Shown piece by piece: positions 45,695-55,544 of a stretch of DNA of 64,000 nt. Below the pieces are notes generated by a model. The model worked only from the letters and a program-made list of their open reading frames with translations. It searched no databases and was not told the origin of the DNA. This stretch comes from Lentinus brumalis. Lineage: Eukaryota > Basidiomycota > Agaricomycetes > Polyporales > Polyporaceae. The position numbers and the translations under genes were made by a program. The first letter of the stretch is position 1. Each line of letters opens with the position of its first letter. The stretch covers positions 796,770 through 860,769 of the forward strand of contig MARA01000017.1 in NCBI GenBank assembly GCA_001792895.1, read 5' to 3'.

Positions 45695-46728
45695 GTGTGC
45701 AGCGAGTCGGGTGACCAGCCTCTCATCACCATCCCTGGGGTCTTGGCAGCGCAAGTACTTGGCGAGGAGACGACAGTGCTGTCGGAAGGGACGTTGTCTC
45801 TTATACTCATGCCCAAGTCGGACCACGCCAACGAGCCGGTTCTGACATTGACGGTGGGCAAGGCGGCGTTCCCGCTGTATAAGAGCACAGTGTTTGGCAC
45901 TCTCGCAGACGATTCACGGACATACGTCTTCACTCCGGAAGTGGAAGGTGTCAACAAAGGGTAAGTACATACAGGTCCTTCTCCCCGTTGCCCGCCTTCG
46001 ACATATGTACTGACTGCCATCTAACCAGTTTCATTGGGATCGTCCTCCCTGAGTCAACCGCACCTCTTGGGGCCTCCGTCGACCTCGCTGAACTGCAGAA
46101 CCAGCTGGAGCTCATCCTCATCGATCACGGGTTTCTCAAAGATGGGTTCGAAGCCGCCGCCGACGAGGTCGCCCGCAGCGTGCGCGAAGACTCGGCACGC
46201 ACCGCGCAACGCATCCGGGACGCCCGTGACCTCTACCTCTCCACGCACCCCCGGACCATCGAGCCTGCCGAATTCCCTCAGGCGGCGCACACCGTCGCGG
46301 GCAGCAGCGCCTCGGGCACTCAAAGCATCGCAAACGTCGCACACCGTGTCTCGGGCGTTGTCCTATCCGGGGCGGCGACCGCGGGCGCGTGGATCGCGAG
46401 CACGTTCGTGCCGACAGAGCCGGAGACCACGGAGCAACTCAAGGCGGCGTCGAGAGGCGCGATCGATGTCGCGGATGGAGTGGGCGCGGGCGTGGGCGAG
46501 GTGAAGGATGCGCTGAAGGACACGGCCGGGGCGATGCTCGAGAACGACTATGGACAGGAAGCGAGGGAGGTGGTTGGGAACATCGGGCAGAGCGTTGGCA
46601 ATGTAGGGACGGCTGCGGGCGATGTCGCTGCTGCTACGAGCGGGGGCCCGATAGCTATCGCGGGTCTGAAGGGCGCGGCGGCCAGGCAGGAAGAGGAGCA
46701 GAAGGCACAAGATGCGGATGACTTGTGA
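45695..46728 (+). CDS. Senescence/spartin-like protein, 5' end uncertain
   Basis: The coding part begins around 45703 after an apparent acceptor (GTGTGCAG) and reads SGDQPLITIPGVLAAQVLG ... VFTPEVEGVNKG. The intron 45961-46028 follows, then FIGIVLPESTAPLG. The rest is the helical senescence-associated domain with amphipathic, Gly/Ala-rich helices (SIANVAHRVSGVVLSGAATA, GAIDVADGVGAGVGEVKDAL) ending at 46728. Plant and animal relatives (spartin, senescence proteins) associate with lipid droplets and membranes. No ATG is found in frame at the proper place. The 5' exon is missing, or the message is joined to the upstream copy by splicing before its stop. Confidence 0.75.
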
Positions 46729-46771
46729 GAGTCAGACACGCTCAGATGGGACTTTCTGCGCTGGATTGGAT

Positions 46772-46797
46772 TGTCTCTACACATACTGTATGATGAT
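46772..46797 (+). repeat. 26-bp direct repeat, left copy
   Basis: This segment, beginning TGTCTCTACA and ending GTATGATGAT, is exactly repeated at 50488-50513. The two copies flank the P-loop NTPase gene. Confidence 0.95.
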
Positions 46798-46832
46798 ACG
46801 CCATCATCCCGGAATTTCGACCTTTACTTAGT

Positions 46833-49800
46833 CTACTCACAAATCGGAGACCGAACTTCCAGTGGCCGTTCAATGACAAGATGACTCGCCTGCTCCTCCT
46901 CCGCGGCCGTGTCGACGGTGTCTTCGTCTGCATCTTCCGCAATCGGATATTCTTCCTTGCTCGGTGGGTCTGCAAACTGGACTATGTTGTCTGGGTGCGT
47001 CGAAACAAGTGGCTGCATCTTCCGTATGGCACTTCGTACTTCCTCGCTATAGGCCTTCTGCGACAAGATGTCGCGTGGACTTCGCAGCGTATCAAGCAAC
47101 GTCGCCAGACTCTCCACCTCTTCCCCCTGGACCACTGCAAAAGTCTCATGCGAGGCACCCGCGCACCAAATCTCATACGCGGTGAACCTGGCGTTCTTCG
47201 ACTTCTTCGTCCGGGCTGACCGTCGCTGGCCCTCACTCGGCTGGTTCACAGCTGATGTCTTGGACGCAAGCGCGAACACTATGCGCAGAACCGGCGGCGG
47301 GTCCTCCACGTCGCTGGCAAACAAGCCACATCTGTATGGATTCATGTTGGCGAAGACCGGGTACTGGACCTTGGCCCCGTAGTGCCGGCTGTTCCTCGCC
47401 TGACACAAGATGGCTGTCACCTTCTCCTTCTTCAAGACATTGCCCATCAGGACGGGAATGAGGATGTCGATACCAGGGTGGTTGTCTGCGCATATGATTG
47501 CTGCACCGCGCGTGATGGCAAGGAGAAGGTACTCCTGGTTCACCACGTCGAAGCTCTGCACCTTGATGAAGTGGTTGAAGTAGACGAACCCGTCTTTGAA
47601 CGCGTCGCTTAGCGTTGTCTTGGAGTCTTCAGCACTCTGGTAAGCACGTGGGAGGCTGCCTGCGAATGCGTTGAAGTGAGACTCCCCGAAGAGCGACCGC
47701 AGCAACTGCGACACGGTGATGATACGCCGCAGCAAGGCGCCGTCGTGCTGGTCATCGCACGCCAGCGGGGACTTCGGGGAGGCTCCGGGAAATGGCTCGC
47801 CTTCGCCCAGGTGGATTGTGGTCGCGCAGTCGCGCGCGTACAACAGCAGGAGGGCGGTAGCAACCTCTCCCCTCGGGCCGAGATCGAGGAGGGAACAATG
47901 AATATAAGTGGCGAAGTGATGGAATGGCTTCAGCCCCGCATATTCTGTTGGAGCATTAGCTTCACCATCCTTCCACTTCGAGACCATCGCAAGGTACGCG
48001 GCTTCGGCGGCGCCGCCAGGAACGGCTCGGACACGGAAGTCGTGATGACGGGGGTGAAACCGATGCCAGCATACAGCAATATACGCATATGGTCGGCTAC
48101 CAGTGAGCGCTCCATGTTAACGTCTTCGGGGCGTAGGTAGTCCGACAAGGGAACTCGATTGAACTCGATTGGAATCCGGACGGCGAGGCATGCCAGTCCT
48201 AGTAGATTTTCCATGCTCACAGGTGCAGCAGTAGAAGACTTGAAGAGCTTCTGACCAGCGAGAGTGAGGATACGCTGCCGGGAGGTGTCGTCCTTCGCAG
48301 CGTCGTACATGGCGGCAAACCTGAAGATGTCCGAGTCAATCGATGTGATAGATCGAGAAAGGATGACTTACAACGGACGCCCCAGATGCACCATGTGGTA
48401 TGTGGAGGCAACTTCCTCCAGTGTCCACACCTTCCCCGTGATACGCTGCGCTAACACATCGAGGGGCGTCACTACAATAGGCTCGCACGGACGCGATTCC
48501 ATCCGCACAATCCGTGCTGAGCTGTTGAGCTGTGGGGGTGGAGAGAATTGTTCGAGCTTGCCCACTGTCGAGAGAAAGAGAGCAAAGATAGGTAGTTCTC
48601 TGATGATATGGAGACCGCGCCGCACTTCTGCGAAGAGCGTCCACGTAGTATCAGTCGTCTTCGTGTCGACCTCGTCGAGCATCTGCGCCTCATCAAAGGA
48701 CAGGATGACAAGTAGTTTCGAGTCATTCGACTTGGTGCCACCAGGAACCTTCGACAAAAGGTGCTCAGTCAACGCTCGCGCAGTGGTCTCCACGGTCATC
48801 TTCTCCCCTGAACAATCATAGACGTGTGCCTTTGAGCAAGTCAGAGCATAGGGGCATTATATGAGCGAACTAACCTCCTTCGGGCACGTCGACGCTACCA
48901 GTTGGGCTACCGCCGTGGACGGTGCGACTCGGTGCGCTCTCCGGTGATTTTCTCGCCAAAATCTGGTCGAAGTCAGGAATTTCGTTAGGTGAAAAGCCGA
49001 ACGCTCACCTCGTCCGCTCGTTTGCACACGTCCGAATAGAAATCACGCCGGTACTGGCCGTGCTGCCCGTACTGCATGCCTTCGCTCATCTTCCTGCGGA
49101 ATTCACGCGCAATCTCCTGTACAGCTATGCAGGCGCAGTCAGCAGCACGAACGAAAATGAAGAGAATTGAACGGTCGACATACAGTCCGAGTTGATAGAC
49201 TTCACATGCCTGAGTGCAGTCTCGAATAGAGCACACATTAAGACCTGAACTTTCTGCTCCCATGATTGGACCTTTTCCCCCTGCAGACTGGCAAACCATT
49301 CCCGAACCTCAACGTCCGCCGGTGGGAAAGCTGATCGAAGATACCCAGGTCAGCGTCGCCCTGACGAAAAATACAGTATACAGGACAAACCATGTGAGCC
49401 GAAGTTGAGCGGCAGGCAGAGTATCGTCTTTGCAAGCTCGTCTACCATGCGCGATTTTCCGGTGCCCGAGGACTGTGTTACCGCGGCGTAGCGAGCGTAG
49501 CTCGGGGGGCCTTTGGTCGGATCCAAGTAGGTTCGAATAACGCTCTCAAGCGCATCAGGTTTTCCTTTGAACTCCCCTTGCCAAGACTCAAGGACCACTG
49601 GAATGTACAGCGTGAGCATATGAAAGCTGAACGAAGGGGACCACGGACCTCGCTTGTCCTTCTCACTCAATTCGCCTGGCCAGGCCAAATCTCGTACACG
49701 GGAAGGCTCTTCTCGTCTGGCAAACAAAGTACCTATCCAATCGAATCCTGTCAATATGACCAATGCCGGCGAACATCGTTTTACTAGCACTTACGCGAGT

Positions 49801-50161
49801 TCAATACGCCCTCGAAGTTCCCCTGATCGAGGTCTACCTTGAGTTGAGGATCGTCCGCGAACATGCGTTCGGGTGAGTCGGTGTTGAGAGAAACCTCAGG
49901 CTGGATTTTCGCGATGATTGTTCTCATGTGGTGCAAGATGGTCGATGAAGCCATCTCTTCGTCGATGGCCACCGTGCCAAAGTTTATCATCCGCTGCAAG
50001 CAACGTTCATAGGTTTCGGGCGTTAATTCGGGCGGATGCTTGCGATCCTCGGAGGTCGCACGCGGTGTCGGTGATGCCATGCTGGAGCTGGGTGTGTCCT
50101 GGTGGGAGCGCAACCTCTTATTATCATGGCCTTTTGATGAGCCAGCGAGCGATCGTTTCAT
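46833..50161 (-). CDS. P-loop NTPase of an agaricomycete-expanded family (frameshifted)
   Basis: Multi-exon gene starting at 50161 (MKRSLAGSSKGHDNKRLRSH). Exon 2 holds a Walker A-like loop (VTQSSGTGKSRMVDELAK) about residue 230. Later exons encode FPPADVEVREWFASLQGE, then REFRRKMSEGMQYG, then a Walker B-type strand LLVILSFDEAQML and the sensor-like FALFLSTVG. The long last exon (from MVSKWKDGEA, ending at 46833) has VNQEYLLLAITRGAAIICAD. Near 48001-48020 the frame changes by one base within a GGCGGCGCCGCC run (SEPFLAA joins AAEAAYLA), with no room for an intron. It is probably a large ATPase; some relatives are described as Crinkler-like, which I cannot confirm. It is a pseudogene or an assembly error. 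Confidence 0.75.
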
Positions 50162-50164
50162 CGG

Positions 50165-51345
50165 CGGTGGGTGGTGGTTAACTGGTTGCGGAAGAAGTGA
50201 CAGCCGCTGACGAATCAATATTGATACCCACACTCTCATGAGCGCCCTGGATGAGACAAGTCGGGCCTGGTCTGACCCGAGTCTAACCTGAGTTTCCAGC
50301 CTTTATCTATAAGGACGAAGTACTGTCTTCTCAACTAGCTTGCGAGCCTATCCCGCAGCACGTACTCAATATTGAGACCGGCTTTTCCCCAACTACTTAC
50401 CACTATGTCAGCCCCCAAGTCCATCACGCTCACAAGCCGAGCAGATCGTGCTGATACCATCTTGTTCTTTATCAACACGACTTCATGTGTCTCTACACAT
50501 ACTGTATGATGATCCGGACCGAACACACCCACGAGCGACCGACGTAAAGCCAGTGACTAGTCATAGTACTTATTATACAGCGTAGCATATTCCTGGACAC
50601 GAGAAGTGGACAGGTCTAGGGGGCAGTAATGGGATGGAGCTCCGGGGTGGGAGAGTGGCGAAGTCGCGTGGCGTTGTGTTTCGGACGAGGTAATCCGGTA
50701 TATTATTCGCACGGTCGAATGCTCCAGTAGCCAGTTGTACGACCGGAGGCGAGTCTTGTGTTCGTCGTTTTTTGGTGGAGAGGTCAGGCCGGCAACTCGA
50801 TGCAAAATCGTGGTCGAAGTACTTAAGTAATTGGCGGGTAGTGAGCGTGCGGTTTACCGCCGTTTCATGTGTGGTCGAATGAAGAGGCTCGGAACTTAGC
50901 AGCAGTGTAATGATGGTTTATGTGGCTTGATCGGATGAGCTATATAGGTCTCTTTGCCGAAAACGAGGAGTGGAGACCGAATACGAGGCGTGGAGACGGG
51001 GTTTAGCTAGTATGTAGAGGCACTTGGTCGCGAGTGGCATATGACAAGACTAAGCGCAGTTAGGAGAAGCGTGCTAACTACAAAGTGTGCTATACGGTCA
51101 TAGTAAGGCAGCAAGGACGGACTGAGGGAATGTACGAGATGTTATGACGGATAGGGTGCGCGGTGGTGTGGGAGATGGTCGTGTATACGCCGAATGATGG
51201 GGTAGAATCAAGAAGTGAAGGAGAAACCGCGGACTTGAGCGAGGCGGAGTCAGTCGTGAGAGGGAACAGGGTGCAAACTCAGCAAACGTTGTTCTGTTTA
51301 GGAACGGACTGTTTGTGGGTTCGGGCGGGTGAGTGCGAGATGCAA
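50165..51345. other. No gene recognised
   Basis: This region lies between the P-loop gene and the first F-box/NTase-like gene. It contains the right copy of the 26-bp repeat and a G-rich plus strand. No exon is supported. Confidence 0.5.
50488..50513 (+). repeat. 26-bp direct repeat, right copy
   Basis: This is an exact copy in the same orientation of 46772-46797. Confidence 0.95.
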
Positions 51346-51349
51346 GGGA

Positions 51350-52489
51350 TCAGAAGGCGATGTAGTCAGGAAATTGATGTATTGACTCACACGTGTGTTT
51401 GTGTCTCCACCTCTGGTCAGCGAGCCAACCGCGAAGAGTGTCTCGAATTGGAAGGAGAGGCCGGGGTGCGTAGAACGTCTCTCGGAAGTCCATGGCAAGA
51501 AGGTGGAGTTGTCCGAAGAAGATATAGTCCCAGAGGTCGAGTGCTCGGCGCAATGGCTCGCCGTCGAAGTTGAAGCCGCGCTCCCTGAATTGTTGAAGGA
51601 ATATGGTTTGTTGGAGGTTGGGCTCTTGAACCGGGATGGTTCCAAGGCGATGGAGGGTGGCGGAGGGAAATCCGCAGACGCAGGCGTCTGGGGTGATGAA
51701 GTTCATCATGAGTGACGACCAGAAGGAGCGAATCGGGGTGATAGGGTTATTCGAGGGGCTGCTGACTACGTTGACGCGCCGGCCGGTGCGAGTCTTGAAG
51801 GTGCGGGCTGTCCTGTAGCGGTGGCACCAGAGGACTGTTGGACGGGGTGGGGAGGCTCGTTCGAGTTGTGCGTACAGACCGGCGCGGTCGTTCTCGTTGA
51901 CGGGTATGTTGATGCGAAGACTTTGGTCTTCTTCGTCGTCATCGTCAACATCATCTTCGTCTTCTGCCGCCGGATTACGTGGTTGGCTGTCGGGTGAGTG
52001 ATCGTTCGTGGTGTCGTGACTGACACCGGTCACTGATTGTTGCGGGAGGGGCTGATTGGTATGGATGGAATTAGCGTCGTCTGAGAGCTGGTCGTCGTTC
52101 AATCGATCTGGGTAGATGCTGACAGATGTAGCATCTTTATTCTGGAGACGAACGGCTCGTTTCCAGCCGAGGCCGGAGGGCCGGATGATGGTGTGGAGGA
52201 AGCATCTGTACATATTTGCGGGAACGTAGATGTCGAGCTGGGATGGGGACCACGAGCTGTCGGGGAGGAAGAAGTGAAGGGCGGTTGGGCCAGAGATGAT
52301 GGAACCAGTTTTGCGCAGGAGGTCGTCGAAGGCGGAAACATCGGACACGAACGGCTTCACGTAGGCGATATAACGGTGCCGAAGGTGCTTTGCTACCACG
52401 GCGAAGAACGTACGGCACGTTCCACGCCATGCGGCAAGCGTTTCCCAATCGGACTGTTGTACAATGGAGATGAGGACGTCGACAGGCAA
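51350..52489 (-). CDS. F-box-like plus degenerate nucleotidyltransferase-like protein, copy A
   Basis: The main exon starts at about 52489 with an F-box-like helix pair (LPVDVLISIVQQSDWETLAAWRG, TFFAVVAKHLRHRY). Around residue 70 it has SGPTALHFFLPDSSW and, 10 residues on, QLDIYVP. This spacing resembles the nucleotidyltransferase signature hG[S/G]-x(9-13)-D-x-D, but the first Asp is Gln here. A long acidic insert (AAEDEDDVDDDDEED) follows. Next come the family blocks SPSNNPITPIRSFWSSLMMN, FITPDACVCGFPSATLHRLG and LWDYIFFGQLHLLAMDFR. A small 5' exon lies upstream in about 52500-52600 and could not be fixed. The C-terminus may splice at GWLADQRW. Copies B and C follow on the same strand. Confidence 0.75.
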   Translation of the reverse strand: MPVDVLISIVQQSDWETLAAWRGTCRTFFAVVAKHLRHRYIAYVKPFVSDVSAFDDLLRKTGSIISGPTALHFFLPDSSWSPSQLDIYVPANMYRCFLHTIIRPSGLGWKRAVRLQNKDATSVSIYPDRLNDDQLSDDANSIHTNQPLPQQSVTGVSHDTTNDHSPDSQPRNPAAEDEDDVDDDDEEDQSLRINIPVNENDRAGLYAQLERASPPRPTVLWCHRYRTARTFKTRTGRRVNVVSSPSNNPITPIRSFWSSLMMNFITPDACVCGFPSATLHRLGTIPVQEPNLQQTIFLQQFRERGFNFDGEPLRRALDLWDYIFFGQLHLLAMDFRETFYAPRPLLPIRDTLRGWLADQRWRHKHTCESIHQFPDYIAF

Positions 52490-52564
52490 TCTTGTTGCGT
52501 TTATGAGCAGTGCGAGCTTCTACTCAAGCTAGTGCTACTTACGATGGAGGGTAAACGTTGAAAG

Positions 52565-53580
52565 CATGCGGTATGCTGCGAACGACGCACAAAAGGATGT
52601 CTGTGCTCGTGTCGGGAACTCGGGAGGAGAGTTCCATGTTGTGTCTGAGACGAGAATGAGAACCTTTGCTGCGGGTGGACGGGATCGGTCTGAGGTTGGA
52701 GCTCCAGGATGGGCTGATTCTTATATGGGAGACTAAAGCATGAGGGCGGGGTTTGACCGCGTGTGATCAGCGGCGAGGTCCGAGGCACGGCAGGAATTGC
52801 ACTTCAGGAGAGTTGATCGGAAGCGGCGGTGGAATCTGTACGTACAACATGTCAGTAATGGTAGATATGGGAGATGACAAAAGCTGCGGTCGGGGTTCAT
52901 ATCTGCGATGTCGTCATTTTAGCGGTGCGGAGATGGATTGCAAGTGCAGGGTCGACGATGGGGAGCCAGATCGGTGGGAAATGGAGAAGTGGGGAGTTGT
53001 GGGGGGATTGCGTCTTGTGAGGGCCTCCTCGTGCTAGATACGAATGCGGTGAGACGGCCGAAGGCAGGTGTGTGGTGGAGAAGTGGAAGTAAGGCGTGGA
53101 TGAGTACTGTCTGGGGTAATTAGGCTCTGTCCCTGCCTGTTGGGGGCCGATGATCGGTGTTGGAAAGTTCTGGATGGATGTCCGCAATTGCAATTAGCGT
53201 TGAGCCGGAAAGTTGTTAGCAAGTTGTTAGATCTTTACGAACGCGACTACCTGGTGCGAACGTGCCGAACGCTCTCGATCTTGATGTCTGCGATAGCATT
53301 GTATGGGGACGATGGCATTGTTGTGAGGTTAGACAAAACGTATGCTGATTAACGGACTGTACAGTGGTGTTACAAACATGTTACGGAATATACAGGATAT
53401 ACAATGACGGCGGGGCTTACGAAGTGCGACAGGCGGGTGCAGATGCATGCGAATAGCCAGAGGGAGCAGAAATGTGCGTGATACGGGTGACTGGAGGCGT
53501 CCAAGAAAGAACTCTGTCGGCTGAATAGAGCAAGATAAGTCGGTAGCGACGAGTAGAGCGGTATGAGTGGACTGAGTCGA
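52565..53580. other. No gene recognised
   Basis: This is the spacer between copy A and the GATA-type gene. The plus strand is G-rich. The minus-strand frames are proline/serine-rich by composition and have no motif. Confidence 0.5.
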
Positions 53581-55542
53581 TTAGTGGGTTCGGACGTCGA
53601 TGTGCCAGCCAAAGTAACTGGCTATGGACTCGAGACAAATTTCCCATCGAAGACCACATGCATTGCAGAGCGTCGAGGTGCCACAGGGCCCCTGGCAAGA
53701 GCAAGGGACGATCAGCAGATGATTTTGTTTGTGCGGAGTAATAGAAGGACTACTGACCTTCCGCCAGCAATCGGAGCGTGGTTCTCCTTCATAACCGCAG
53801 CGTGTGCAGTATTTCATGGGTCGTTGCGGCGATGTGCTTGTCTAGCGGATGTCGTATACATATCAGGCGATGTTCGAAGCCGGTGATGGAGTCTACGCAC
53901 CGCGGGCATCATGCTGTGTCGGATGTTAGGGTTGGGCGGCCAGCCGAAGTGCTGCGCCATGGCTTGCAGACAGACCTGCCACCGGGATCCGCAGGAGTTG
54001 CACAGCGTTGCGAGGCCGCATGGTCCCTATCAGAAACAACGGATGGTAAGGCGAGTGCGCGACTATTCGGAGGAAACGGACGAACTGTCTGCCAGTTGTG
54101 GGGATGCGCTTGGTTGCTCTGATCACAGCGAGTGCATCGGGTCATGGGCGGCGCTTCCACGGTGCCCTGCTGAGGCGTGAGCTTTCGTTGACTACAGCGA
54201 AGAAGAGTACGTACCCTGCGCATTTTGAACGTGGGCGGTGAAGCGACGTTCAGAAGAGCTAATGTCATAACGGTGTCGATGATGCAGAATCCGAGATTTG
54301 GTGCGAGTAAGTACTTACGTAGGAGTTTCGGAGGGCCAAAGTCGCATGGCTGCGATCCTCGGCCTGTAGCAATGCCAGGGGCGGAAGCGAGTTAGCGACG
54401 AACAAGCGAAGTTAATGATTAGTACGGACCGGTGGCTTGCGCATAGGTGGCGCGCTCAACGTACTCCGGCCATGCGAGGTAGTCGAGGCTGGGTGTGATG
54501 GGAAGGCGGTGTGGCTGCGTGACGACGACAGACGTTAGTATGCGCAGGCAAGACAACGGCATAGCTCGACTCACGATGCTATAGGCCTGCGTCACAACGT
54601 AGGGGTTGGCGGGCATTCGCGCGACTGATGTCAAGGTAGTCGACGGAAAGCTCTCTGTTTTTGGAGGCGAGACCTGACTGGAGGACGCAGGCGCTAGGCG
54701 GGGAATTGGACGGCGTACGCGAGACGTCAATGGGCCTCTGATAGCGGCAGAGGGTGCATGGTGGGAGGGTGCGACAGATTGAGGGGCTGCATATGGGTGC
54801 GAAGGAGAAGTGGGAGTGCTGAGACCTGCGCTTGCGAGGAGTTCTTGGAAGCCGGGTATCATGTCGAACGATTCATCCAGATGAACCGTGGCGACGTTGA
54901 ACGATGGACCGGTCGGAGAGAAATCGAGCCGTGGGTAGACTGGAGCGATGTTTGATGGCAAGGGCCGCAACATAGCGCAATTTGGGTTCTTCGGCCAGTA
55001 ATCTTCTTTTTGAGGAGGCGGGGGCGCGCCGCACGGCATCGTGATCAGAACACATCGACTGCAGCGATCGCTGACACGGCTAGGGCGACACTGTAGGAGG
55101 TGAGTAAGAGATTTTAAGCTTATATGTTGAGTAAAAGTGATTGCCGTACTATGAGGCCTATAACGACACAATAGAAACACGGTCTGACGTGGTATTGGTG
55201 TCCAACTGCGGTGGAGATCCTCGTGCCGGCCAGAAGGCGTTGATTTCCCTGCGCGTATAATACAAGCGAGATCAAAGCTATGAGGAGTGCACTAGATGCA
55301 GTGCAGGACGAATGCCGGTTACTTACAGCCGGGGGATCGTGATCGTGAATTTCGTCGGCCATCATAAACGGCGCCGGTTTGAGCGGCTCGTGCTGCGGTT
55401 GTGAGTCGATTGTGGGGAGGCTGTAGATGTCGACGGCAGACAGGGTGCTCAGTATCAAGACGTGACGGTCCGACGTCTGTGCGCAAGAGGCGAAGGGGGC
55501 TGATGAGTGAAAGCTGAGCGGCGAGCGCCGGTCCCAGAACAT
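53581..55542 (-). CDS. Transcription factor with two tandem GATA-type zinc fingers
   Basis: The protein ends with two fingers. Finger 1 (about 54150-53960) is CTRC-x-QSNQAHPHNWQT then GPCGLATLCNSCGSRW. Finger 2 (about 53800-53640) is CTRCGYEGEPRSDCWRK then GPCGTSTLCNACGLRWE. In both, an intron falls before GPCG, a common place in fungal GATA genes. In both the spacing is C-x2-C-x21-C-x2-C rather than x17 or x18. Each finger is followed by a similar segment (VCLQAMAQHFGW and ICLESIASYFGW). The N-terminal region is Pro/Ser-rich (GAPPPPQKEDYWPKNPNCAM, FNVATVHLDESFDMIPGF). Start is 55542 (MFWDRRSPLSFHS, joined by an intron) or 55039. The stop at 53581 comes directly after finger 2. Confidence 0.75.
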
Positions 55543-55544
55543 CG

